Below, in pieces: positions 51,727-62,593 of a stretch of 64,000 nucleotides of DNA. The DNA is taken from the NCBI GenBank assembly GCA_963969395.1, contig OZ017795.1, positions 35,321,063 through 35,385,062 of the forward strand, in the 5' to 3' direction. The DNA comes from Pseudoscleropodium purum. Its lineage: Eukaryota; Streptophyta; Bryopsida; Hypnales; Brachytheciaceae. Within the stretch, counting starts at the first letter, position 1. Every line of letters starts with the position of its first letter. The notes beneath the pieces are model-generated. The model did no database searches. It had not been told where the DNA came from and saw only the letters and a list, made by a program, of their open reading frames with translations. Made by a program: the position numbers and the translations under genes.

Positions 51727-52054
51727 TCAATCATTCCTAAAATCCATTTCCCGTGGCCCGGTATGAAAACCTCCACACCCGGTATCCGGGACTCCCATCA
51801 ACCGGACAACCTGACGCGGCACAGTTCTACCATCGTAACGAGCCCGTCAAAATTACCGTATGCAACATAACGGGCCCGTCATTTCTCCATCTCTCACCTC
51901 TTACGGTTTCTCCGCGGCACTCTTTCGGGTCGATCGTAACACAAGGTTCACACCTCCCATGAAATTTCAAGGAATTTCGTAGTGGAGGGTAAGAAATCAT
52001 GAATCCACCAGCGTAATTCCCACTGTGGAGGTTTTCGCAGTGTCGGTGAGGGTG
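51727..52054 (+). promoter_or_regulatory. GC-rich promoter/leader of the pyrophosphatase gene
   Basis: CG-rich words (CCCGGTATCCGGG, GACGCGGC, CGGGTCGATCG) contrast with the AT-rich flanks. The coding ATG is at 52055; codons before it in the same frame have no upstream ATG. No TATA box is obvious. Confidence 0.4.
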
Positions 52055-54491
52055 ATGGATCGAGCTATGGCGATGTGGGGTGGCGGAGCGGCCGTCACCC
52101 TCGCTTGCGTGCGCACTCCGTCCGTCCGGCTCTCTCGTGTTCAGGTGCGTCGCTGCATTCATTCCTCTCTTGTCGAGATTCCACCAGGGTTTTACATTGC
52201 TCAAGGATTTGTGGGCAGTCATTCTGTTCTTGCAAGAAATTCGGTCGCGTATCTGGACGATTTGCACAGGATTTTGAGAGGTTTACGATCGGTGCTGTCG
52301 TGGATCTGTGTTTCTTGTTCTTACTTGGAAATTGAATATAATCTACTTAGGAATCACGCGGCGCTCCTTCTTTGAAAACTAGCAGAAACAACGTCGTTAT
52401 GTTACATGGAATGTTATGGTGTGCAAGTGGTGGTCGAGATTCTTGGTAGGGTTTTATTTAGGATCATGTTTGCACATTTGGACTGCTTCTAAATTGTAGT
52501 AACGATCTAAGGTAGAGGTATCTAAATTGTCATTCTTACCTAATGCGACGCCTCAAAATCTTGCACAATGAGGAGGTTTTGATTTTGAGTCTGTGCATCA
52601 CCTCAATGCCAGAAATCGTGTTGATTTTGTAGGTCATCTTTCAAGAAAACTTTGTATTTTATGTGGTTGTATTCTGTGTTGTGTTGGAATAACTAGAAGA
52701 GGAAACACTGGTATGTTAAATGGATTGCTAGTGGTAGTTGATATTCTTGGTAGGGATTTTATTAGCGTAATGCTTTTGCATTTGGACTGTTCCTAATGTG
52801 TAGTGACGAACTAGGGTCGGGTTCCTAATCGTCACTCCTACCTAAATGTGACACCTCAAAATCTTGCGCAATGAAGAGACATTGATTTTGAGACTATATA
52901 TCGCATCAATTTCGGATCTCGTGTTGGTTGTAGGTCATCTTGCAAGAAAATTCGATATGTTTCAAAGTATCCAAATCATGCATTGTGTGGTATGTTGGAT
53001 TTCTTGTTCATTTGCTGACTAGAGTATGTATAAATCTGATCATTGTAATAACGTTAACTATGCTCCAAGCTTGAAGTGTTGGTTTTCTGGTGTGGTAAAC
53101 TTAGTCTCAAGAACTCAGAGATGGAAGAAACATGGTTGAAGGGTTTTGATTACAGCAGAGGGATAAGGTTCCAGGATACGTGGACATTGTGGTGGAAGTG
53201 CCGAAAGGTAGTTTTGTGAAGCGACTGCCAGACGGTGCCGTCGATTATGTGGGACCGATGCCTTCACCATTCAACTATGGCTCTGTGCCTTCCATCCCTG
53301 CCCCTGATGGTAATTCCGCTTCAAGCCTTATTGTTCCTCCTTCATATTTTTTGCTAACCAAGAGTTATCCTTAAATTCAAACATTTTTTCAAGTTTGTGA
53401 TCAAACCCCCCCAAAGGGCTTCCCAACACTTATTTATTGGGTTCACGTCTACTTTGAATTGAGTTTTTAAGGATAACTCAATGGTCTCATCAGAATGTTG
53501 ATGTTGTTTCAGTGGAAGAGGAGTTGTAATATCATTGATCAAGTAAGCTATGTATTTGAGTTTTGAGACTCTGTCCTCTGAGATCAGATTCCTATTTGTG
53601 CAGGTGATCCTCTAGACGCTGTGATCCTCGGTGGTCACCTCCCGTACGGCTACACAGGGAAAGTGAGAGTGAAAGGTGTAATGAAGTTTATAGATGCAGG
53701 ATTGGTGGACGACAAGTTGATATGTACGCAATTGATACCTGGTATGTCTCAGGGAAATCTGGGAAATCATGGATTTGAGCAATATGATACTTGGTATGTC
53801 TCATTGATTTACATTTGTCAAGCATTGAGGACAAGACATGTCAACCATATATTGTGAAATCCAGCAATGTGATTGGTCGAAGTGGTTCTTAAGGGCGTTG
53901 AACTTTCTCCAGACGGCCATGGAGAAAGAATATTGACAGTGATGATGTAATGACATGGATGCTTACATTTTAACACTTTGCGTGAGTGGTCTTGTTCGCT
54001 TGGCCATGTTGTGAAGTGCTTCCAAATACCATTAGCTTACGAAATGGTCTATATAGACAAAACCACTTAGCCTAATTAGACCTATTTTTTTTTATGTCTT
54101 GCTTTTTTTGGCTTCAGCTTGTCATCAAAACTTGTCTGGAGAATTGTAAACTGGTCCTGAATATGTTTTAAGGTTTCTTGCAATTTAGTACGAGGTTGAA
54201 ACATTGAAGTCTGAAGCGGTTCTTTTATTGGTTACTGCCGTCATGCCTGTTTAAAGCCAGTGTGAACTGAATTGACAAGTTTTTGTTGTATGATTTGCAG
54301 GAGCTTTGAGCAGTTCTGGCAGGCAAGGTGAGATTGGCGGCGAGCCAGCATCAGAAGAGCTGACAATGCTTGACCTGTTCGCTCTCACGTCCTTCTTCAA
54401 TGTGTATGCTGCTTGCAAAAGCACTTTGAATATCATAAGAGGTAAATCTGGACGCACAGTTTATGAAGGATGGGAGCTATTTGAACCATAG
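52055..54491 (+). CDS. Divergent family I inorganic pyrophosphatase
   Basis: Four exons: 52055-52144, 53159-53309, 53604-53741, 54301-54491. The phases agree, giving 189 codons. The enzyme hydrolyses pyrophosphate to phosphate. Motifs against E. coli numbering: VVEVPKG (Glu43 for E20), FNYG (Tyr70 for Y55), DGDPLD (Asp80, 82, 85 for D65, D67, D70), FIDAGLVDDK (Asp111, Asp116, Lys118 for D97, D102, K104), so metal and pyrophosphate binding looks intact. In an ungapped alignment the usual Arg43 and Tyr51 are not present. The end, FFNVYAACKSTLN then RGKSGRTVYEGW, replaces the usual HYK segment. The first 30 residues (Arg, Ser, Ala, Val, no acidic residue after Asp2) could be an organelle-targeting peptide. 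The exon 2 acceptor is CAGCAG, so one extra Gln is possible. Intron 1 (about 1 kb) holds tandem repeats; a missed exon there cannot be excluded. Confidence 0.85.
52398..52960 (+). repeat. Tandem duplication inside intron 1 of the pyrophosphatase gene
   Basis: Two diverged copies at an offset of about 303 bases. Paired words: GATTCTTGGTAGGG/TTTTATT in both, CATTTGGACTG in both, CCTCAAAATCTTGCACAATG at 52551 and CCTCAAAATCTTGCGCAATG at 52854, and GTAGGTCATCTTTCAAGAAAA against GTAGGTCATCTTGCAAGAAAA. A weaker third copy may start at about 52205 (GGGCAGTCATTC, TTGCAAGAAATTCG). It has no coding role. Confidence 0.75.
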
Positions 54492-55161
54492 ACTGTTTTG
54501 CATTCCATGTTTTAAGTACAATAAGGAATGTCAATAGCGCCCAAAATTGAGGAGGTGTGGCATCTCCTGCACTTGTCAAAGGTCTTTCTTGTAACTTGGT
54601 TGGGTCGAGGAAGTAGGATACATAACAATCGGGAGTTTCCCCCTTCCATGGGATGTTTTCCTCGAAAACACGCACATAAGGTGCGCATGTAACATAATTT
54701 TTTGAAGGAATTATCTTCATTCATACTACAAATTCCGACTCTCTAGATTTCTTCCCCAGCATGTGGCATCATCTTCATGACTAAGTGATGTTATAAATGT
54801 ACATGTGGTTGTGATAGTTCCTGGTAAGTTTAAGAGACTGGGACATTAGTTTAAATCCTTCTCTGAAGCCTTTATGCAAGTTTCAAAGTTGTAGACTGCT
54901 ACTGCGAGGATGGTAGACAACCCCATTCCCCTCCAAAGATATGTTATAGAGATTTAGCAAGGCTTAGAATTCTAAATACTGATTTATGCATGCATTACTT
55001 GCTAAAGTATTCAACCGAGTTTATGAACAAATTCCTAGTGTATGGACAAATCACTATTTAGAATCACTATTTGAGATGGGATCACGTTCCTAATGGTTTT
55101 AGATCCTCTATCACAATGTCATAACTTTGTATATAATATGTATATAAAATAACATCATTCC
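54492..55161. other. 3' UTR and flank of the pyrophosphatase gene
   Basis: Mixed composition with no further gene. Short minus-strand frames (54251-54724) overlap the last exon and are chance. Confidence 0.35.
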
Positions 55162-56027
55162 TTAACCCCTCATCACCGAAGGGGACCCAAAGTATCCTTA
55201 CATAGTTTTAAGTTCAATTTGAAAGTGTTGTAACTTTTGCATTTGATGTTCAAATTCAATAAAACTTGTTGGGAAATTTGCACTCTCTTTTCTAGTTTGT
55301 GTGGTAAAATTTCAGATTGAATCAAGATGAATCGATTTTTTGGAAGTCAATAGAAGTTCTTAAGTTCAATTTGAGTTCACCAAACTATATTTAATGGCTA
55401 CAACTTTGGGGGCTTGTATCTACTTCATCAAATGTTTGTTTTCAATTAAATTTGTTGGATTATGTTCCCCTTTCAGTCTAGTTATTGTAGTATCATGTCA
55501 ATCCAAGTTTCTTTGAATGTTTTGGAGCAATTCGAAGTTCAAAATCCCAACATTTTTGGATTACAATGAACTTTGGCGGTTTGTTTCTTCCCCATGTAGT
55601 GTCCATTTCCAATAATTTTTTTTGGAAAAGTTGCATATACTAGTCTAGTTTGTGGCTAAATTTTCACATCAATCCAAGAAGTTATGAGTGACTAAAAAGC
55701 ATTTTAGTAGGAGGTTCGGCCTTATTTTTTCACCAATGTGTTTATGTGTTGGTTTTAAATCACTTTATAGTTTCAAGTTTTTTCATTTGGGTAGATTTAG
55801 AAATTCAATTTCACCTCCAAATGTGTTGCTAAGAAAATTTAAACATCTTTTTTCAACACAAACATTATAATCTTGCAATCAATGTGGTCAAATGACTCCA
55901 AATTTGATCGTGTTCATTGCAAGATTGTGCGGTTGAGATTTTGATACCTTAGTGACATTTAGATCTATAATACTTCAAAACCTTGAAGTTTTTGTACCCA
56001 AAAAGACCTTGGGTGATAAGGGGTTAA
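55162..56027. mobile_element. TTAA-flanked TIR element (copy D)
   Basis: TTAA (55162-55165), then CCCCTCATCACCGAAGG. The right end's reverse complement is CCCCTTATCACCCAAGG, before TTAA (56024-56027). Fifteen of 17 end bases match. The inner length is 858 bases. Inside are repeated CTTTGG/ACTT words but no long frame. The ends share CCCCT-A and TTAA with copies A, B, C and G but differ after that, so it is a separate subfamily. Confidence 0.8.
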
Positions 56028-57689
56028 CCTCCAAAGGATGGGCCTATGACCACCAACCACTTTTGAAACTTTATTCCTTCTCTCTATATGCTTCCATATT
56101 GGCACTATATATAAACAATACTTTTCAAAGATGCAATCACATGTCTTCTATAAGTCTTCAAATTTTTTTGGTGGAAACTAGAAATTATTGTGAATTTTTG
56201 AAAAAAAAGTGAAAAAAAATTCAAAATACATTAAAAGAAAAGTGGAGTTTTTAATGTACATATATACTATATTTTAGAATACCATTGCGCAAATCAATTT
56301 ATCATTAATATCTAAAATTAATGAATCACAATTTATGGTTCAAAATTCAAAGTTCAAATTGTAATAAAATATTAAAGTTTAGGAAATTTTTAAATTTTCA
56401 AAATAGATTAGAAACGAGACTTGATAAGATTCATTTCACTAATTGGTCCTAAAAGATTATATTTTTGGTTTAAATTTAGATCAAGAGAAAGGAATAGAAG
56501 TAGGTAATATATACTATATGCTTATTCATGGATCATCAAAAATATCACAAGGAAAAATACCCATCATTTTTCATTGAAATTTGGTTCAAGCAGCTCTTAA
56601 ATTGCTAAACCCATCAATGCCTTCATCCATTATGGAAGTTAAAGGGGATGAAAAAATTGCAAATAATTACATAGGAGAGAGGAGAAAATTGTTAAGATGT
56701 GAAAAACTATGTAGTGAAATGATGCAAATGCCTTCATTGGCCTCCCCCCTATTTGAAAAATCTTTGGCCATCAAATGGAAACTAAAAATAATGAAAATGA
56801 AAATAAATATCATATTTGTTGTTGATTTTCTTAAAATCAAATCAAATGGTGTACAATTTGTGTTGTTGGATGGAAAGTAAACCCTTCCCACATGTTGTGA
56901 ATCGTTTCAAAAATGTTGATGTTAGTTGCCACCTAAGTTGATTATTGTTGTTGAGAGGTAAGGGTTTGAGAGAGATGTTTAACCAGGGGTACATATTGGA
57001 GAGCCCCCTTCGCCACCTACCAGCCATCTGACCATGTGGTAGGGTAACAATGGCTACAAGCTGGGGGATTAGGGTTGTGTGGGCTGTGCCAGAACTGCTG
57101 CACGAATACAACTTCTACCATGCCTTGTCCTACTAGGGAATTCTAGAGGTCTCCATCTTGTTTTCCCAGGGTTCCCATCTTCTCTTGAACATTCTTTGTG
57201 TTTTGGTATGTGTTTAGAATAATTGTAGCAAAGAGATTGCACCTCTTTCATTTATTTATTTTTTCCTTTTTCAAATAGTACTTGACATTGTATCCAACAC
57301 ATTGTAGAAATGGCGAACCACACCTTTCTTGTTTTCTTTGTGTTTATAGTGGTACTATTGATCTTTTATGGTCATAGACGTTGACGTGTAGTACCCACTA
57401 TTCCACTTGACATTGTAGGAGGTCTTACTATTTGACGTTTGCTCCTGATTATTGTTGCCATGGCGTGGAGGCAATGGTTTCCACATCACATGTGGTTGGT
57501 TGAGCCATGCTAGTACATCCACTACAACATTGTAGAAAATGATGTGTGACATACAACTCTACAAATGTTGAATACGAGATATTGTTAGACTTATTGTTTG
57601 AACTTTTTAGCATTTAATGCTCTAATCAATTTATTGACACTCTTCTTATGTCCCATTGTTGTTACATTTGTAAGACCATCCATTCTGGT
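56028..57689. other. Intergenic DNA before the second transposase relic
   Basis: A plus-strand open frame at 56581-56880 encodes a Lys/Met-rich 99-residue peptide without a known domain; it may be a fragment of the transposon's accessory protein, but I see no motif. GC is moderately raised at 56880-57560, with no supported gene. Confidence 0.35.
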
Positions 57690-58690
57690 TACAAAACAAG
57701 TGAAGCTTGTTTTTGTACCAATTAGCTTATGGGGTAAGTTGTGCCAAAATGCACAATTTATATGGACGTAGTGAGTCCACTATTCAGAAGTATACTATGA
57801 TTGTATGCCGGGCATTAGGGACTGCAGAAGATGCCTTGTTCTTTCAATTCATTCACACACCTCATGGAGATTGCCAGCGAAGAATTACAAAAAGTTTCAG
57901 AGACATTACTAATTTACCAAACATAACTCGTGCTATTGACGACACTCATATTTCTTTGTCATGTTGGCCAAGTACATGATACACTCTATGTCCCAAGATT
58001 TTTTCAATTAAAAAAGATTTTATAGCATTGTTTTACAAGTAGTGTGTGACACAAATAAGATGTTTTGAAATGTTTGTACAGGCCAACCTAGAGGTGTACA
58101 TGATATTGGACAATTTATTGTATCTTCCCTTGTTGCACAATTGAATACAAGACAAATTCTAGTAATGCCACTCATTCACTTGGGTAGAATAGAAATTAGG
58201 CCAAATTTGATTGGTGACACTGCTTATCCAAATAGACCGTACATGCTAAAGAATTTCAAACTTGGAAATCTAGTGATGGTGGACCAAATTTGGTATTTTT
58301 TTGCCTTTTCTTTATATTGTTTCAAATGTTCAAACATTTTTATTGCAAGTGCATCCCTTCTAAATTATTTCTGTGTTTTGCCCAAATTTGACCACTCCAT
58401 AAATAGTGGTAGAGTTGTTATCAAACATTTGGAGCTTTAAAAAATCATTGGTGCATTTTTAAGCGGTTCAATATGTCAATTGACAAGGCTACTTTTGTCA
58501 CTTTATCTTGTTGTGTTTTACACAACTATTGCAAGTTGAAAAGGCAACGTGTACCTCTATCTACAAATGCTAGACTTCAAAATGATCCTTCTATTGGGTT
58601 TCATATTGAAAAATGCAACTTCCTTGTGAAGATTTGCTTGCAAAGCTAGTAGGAGAAGCCATGAGAGATTCTATTTCAATCGTGGGTAGA
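57690..58690 (+). pseudogene. Second PIF/Harbinger-type transposase relic
   Basis: The frame from 57707 to 57976 reads LAYGVSCAKMHNLYGRSEST, IQKYTMIVCRAL, then ITRAIDDTHISL, where AIDDTHI stands for the family's AIDGTHI block with the first catalytic aspartate. After a stop at about 57977 the rest is scattered over frames: SGRVVIKH near 58400 (the third-acidic helix; the acidic residue is replaced by Lys) and SCCVLHNYCKLKRQRVPL near 58500-58560. With stops, shifts and a lost acidic residue it is inactive. It has the same layout as the relic at 3905-4740 but is not a recent copy of it. Confidence 0.78.
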
Positions 58691-61578
58691 ACGTAATCCA
58701 TTGTCATGTACATATTCATATTTGAATTGAAGCCATAAATTCTTTTATGGTATTTTATTTTCCCATATAATCTCCCACATCCTTACTTTCAATTTGTAGG
58801 CTAAAAATTTAAAAAAAATTGACAATGTGTCTATAAAAATTGTCTGAATCCTCAATTCAAAGCACAATTTATAGTCATCAATAGAGATTTTTCACTAAAA
58901 GGGATTAAATGTCCATCATTAGGTTCAACTTTCAAAATTTTATAACTAATTCTATGAAGGCCCCCAAATATAAAATGACTTAGTAAACATGCACATTCCA
59001 TTTTTATTTCTTCAAGAGTTCACTAGAAATTGTTTGAAAGATTTCAGGTCCTTCAAAAGGCAACTATGGTAGCATAAAAAAATATTTCATTTATGCTCGT
59101 ACATAAAAGAGTAAAGAACCAAAAGAATTTAAGCATAATTAATTTATGCTCCATGTCTACTACAAAATCATGTAACCAAAACAACTGAACAAAATATAGT
59201 ATTGCATAAATTAAATAAATGAAAATCATATAAGCATGATCTGAAATGAAATGACTCTATTCAATATTAAATTGAAACTCAACCAACATGTCTACATAAC
59301 ATTGAACTACAATTTCAGCAATTCACTATTGCATATTCCTTTTAATATCAAGTAACCAATGCATATTAAATTGAAATATAATCAAATCAACCACCAATTA
59401 ATATTAAATGAAATTTGAACAAAATTGTGCATATCAAATCTATTTCAAAGTAAATATATGATCACTGAATATGAAATTAAATCTGAAATACAAGTCCATA
59501 TGAAACAAAAACTAAACCAACAATGACAATTTGTATTTCAAATGAAATAGATATGAAATGAAACATAATCAAAGTCAAGAAAAAAAATTTTAATACTAAA
59601 ATAAAATGATCATAGTATAAACATGAATCTACATTTTTTTTAACAACATTGACAAACATAGCAACCATGCATTCACCACTAGCCTGTTGCAAATGGAACA
59701 ATTCAAGTTCAAATTTTCTAATCTCTGAACGCTCAATTAAGTTATACCCCCAACCTATAGGGTGCACTATTTCCAACCAAGGCTGGGATAAATGTTCAAC
59801 TAGAGTTTTGAATGTTTTTTTTTTCCCTTTTTCAAAGTTAAGACTAATTAAGTCATGACAAATGTCACAAAGTAGTGAGTGGAAAGAAGCTCTTGAATGA
59901 TTGAAATTGGAAGACTCTATGTGTTGGATATAGCCGGTTTGAATCAGTTGTTCACTTCCAAAATTTATAGTAATTTGAATTCAAGGAATAAAATCATGAA
60001 AATTTGGCAATCCCAATGATTTCTATCTTCCTAAAAGTCAGAGAATTTAGATTGCCTTCTACTATTCTAGAAGATGTGCAAATTGCTTAAGTGGTCGTCA
60101 ATGGGTGGTTCCACCATAATTGGCATTGCTACAAAGCATCTCACGCCCGCTTATTAATCCCTTGTAGACATTTTATGTTGATAAATTGTACAACTGAGTA
60201 TTGAAAGTTTACAAACTATTTTTTTGAACCATTCACATATTTGTATATAAAATAGAATAAAATAAACTTTTTTTGTCTTGCATAATTATCACTCATAATT
60301 ATCACTCAATCCCAATGAAGTATACCAAATTTTAGTTTCTAAAAAGAATTTTTTAATTTTGGGGTGAATTTTTGAAGTCATTTTTCATGGTTTTACAAAA
60401 TATTTTATTGAAAACAATTGTTGATGAATTTCTTAAATTCAGTTGCATCAATACGTGGGGAACATCCATACACACATCTTTCATATTTAAGAATGTCCCC
60501 TTAAGTAACAAAACTATCATCAATGAAGGGTTCAATGAAAAATGTTGTATGACTAAACTTTGAAGAAATGAATATTTCTATACTTTAACTTGCTTTTGCA
60601 AAGTAATTGTACCATTATGTTCAAACGTACAAAATTAGATACCATATACGGTACAAATAGAAAAATCTAATTAGACTAAAGAGATGTCTACTTTACAAAA
60701 TTTGGTTATAGTCATTCAAACATTAAAATATTTGTGGATCAAATCTTGAATTTTTTTTAAAAAATTTTGTTAGAAGGAAAGAGTGCATATAGATTTTTCT
60801 GACATCTCTATGCAATCAAACTTTAAAATTTATCACCAATAATTTTCAATCAACAACAATGTAAAATCAAGAGTTTTAATGAAACAATTCACCCAAAATG
60901 GAGTTTTGATTTTTTAAAATTGAAATTTGGGTATGCTTTATTGGAATTGCATAAAGAAATAATTGTAAGAATGCTTACCAAAAAAATATCAATTATAATC
61001 CACATTGTATGAAAAAAATTGAAAGGCTCAAAAAGGCAATTTGTGAGCTTTCAGTATCCAACTCTATGTACAAGGGAGGGAGTTATCAATTAATTCTAAG
61101 ATTGGAGTTGGTTGAAGTGTTATAGAAGACAATTATGTTCATTGTAATGGTCTTCTTTTCAAGGATGCAAAAGGGATCCTTGTCTCATTGGTAAACAATG
61201 TTACGGTCCTTTAAATGACCACACCTAAATCTCAAGATGGAAAAAAGAATTTCATTTTTTTTTGGGAGGAATTTGCATGGATACATTTTCAATGAATAAT
61301 ACTGCAAATGCCCTTATTATGATATTATTGACTTTTCTAAAGAATAATATGCTTCATCCATGGATCACCTACACAGGAAGCCCTATTATGTGCCATCGTT
61401 GTCATATTTTCAAGTGAACAAAACAAGTGAACCATGCATAATAATACCTAGCACAACATGCTTGCAATTTCATGTAGAAAAAAAAGCGCATGAATGTATG
61501 ATTTGAAAATAGCACATCTCTTGCACAATCTACCTTGGAAGAATTGAAACCTCCATATGGGGCAATGCCTGAGGAAGA
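58691..61578. other. AT-rich intergenic DNA, no gene seen
   Basis: Long A/T-rich tracts with short frames on both strands. Nothing recognisable. GC rises at about 61500. Confidence 0.4.
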
Positions 61579-61828
61579 GGGTGTTTTGGGAAATAATGAG
61601 CCAATGAGGAGGACGGAGCTCGACAAGGAGGCCTGTTATTTCCCAAAACACCCGATGACGAGGAGCCATTGCCTGATGTAAATCACGAGTAGAAGGATGA
61701 GAAATCGAGGATGAGAAGCTGAAGTCGGATGAGTAATCTGTAATGCCCGATTATGCAAGAAAACCCGCGCAATCGGGCATTACGCTGCAGAAAGCCTCCC
61801 AGGAAATGAACAGGAAATTTCCTGGGAG
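61579..61828. repeat. Cluster of three strong hairpins
   Basis: Hairpin 1: a perfect 18-base stem, GGGTGTTTTGGGAAATAA at 61579-61596 with its complement at 61636-61653, 39-base loop. Hairpin 2: a perfect 13-base stem, GTAATGCCCGATT at 61740-61752 with its complement at 61771-61783. Hairpin 3: a perfect 12-base stem, CTCCCAGGAAAT at 61796-61807 with its complement at 61817-61828. They lie within 250 bases in a GC-raised patch. No known element was recognised. Confidence 0.7.
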
Positions 61829-62157
61829 TGGTTTACAATTGCTGCAATTCACAGATGAAGCAGGTCTCAGGGATTTTCTACAAACTAGAAAATCCATTTC
61901 TCAAACCATAACTCAAAATCTGATGAATGATTCCTTCTTTGACTAGAATCATGAATGAAGCATCACAATCTAAACCATGAATAGTGTTTTTAATTCCAAT
62001 GGTCTTATCTACCACAACATACCTACATCTATCATGCACAATGCATGTGAACGTCTAACATGAAACAGTACAATTCTCGCACAATCCAAAATCTCCAGTC
62101 GGGGGGTAATGCAAAAAATTAAATCTCGTTGGTAAAATGAAGTGCAGCAGCTCTTAA

Positions 62158-62542
62158 CTTAGCTAGGGTTTCAAGAAACCAGATAATGCAATTTTCAATT
62201 CTCGAGTTGCAACAAGGTTTCCACAAACATGTGCCAGAAACTCAAACGCCTCCAAGAATTTCTTCACTGAAACTAGGTGCTTCATATTACAGTCCATAAA
62301 AAAAGTACTTCCAAATGAAGAAAGGTAATTCATACCACCTTGAAAGCAGCGCTTAGCTAGGGTTTCAAGAAACCAGATAATGCAACTTTCAATTCTCGAG
62401 TTGCAACAAGGTTTTCACAAACATGTGCCAGAAACTCAAACGCCTCCAAGAATTTCTCTACTGAAACTAGGTGCTTCATATCACAGTCCATAAAAAATAT
62501 ACTTCCAAATGAAGAAAGGTAATTCATCCCACCTTGAAAGCA
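62158..62542. repeat. Tandem duplication, period 194 bases
   Basis: Copies at about 62158-62349 and 62352-62542 are more than 90 percent identical: both run from TTAGCTAGGGTTTCAAGAAA through GAAACTCAAACGCCTCCAAG to ACCACCTTGAAAGCA or CCCACCTTGAAAGCA. On the minus strand each copy holds the same open frame. Differences between copies are mostly single bases. Confidence 0.9.
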
Positions 62543-62593
62543 CGACCTCACGTCCACTGCACAAGAAGCCCGGTCATTCGCCATGGCTGTCAT
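62357..62593 (-). CDS. Unrecognised short open frame overlapping the duplication
   Basis: A 78-codon minus-strand frame starting MTAMANDRASCAVDVRSCF and ending ELKVALSGFLKP. It has the look of coding sequence (YLSSFGSIFFMDCDMKHLVS, then a Val/Glu/Phe helix), and the neighbouring copy preserves the same frame through about 50 codons, mostly with substitutions rather than stops. I do not recognise it with confidence. The alternation of hydrophobic helices vaguely recalls a glycolipid-transfer fold, but this is weak. It may be one exon of a larger gene, or a captured and duplicated exon. No splice partners were found. Confidence 0.3.
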   Translation of the reverse strand: MTAMANDRASCAVDVRSCFQGGMNYLSSFGSIFFMDCDMKHLVSVEKFLEAFEFLAHVCENLVATRELKVALSGFLKP

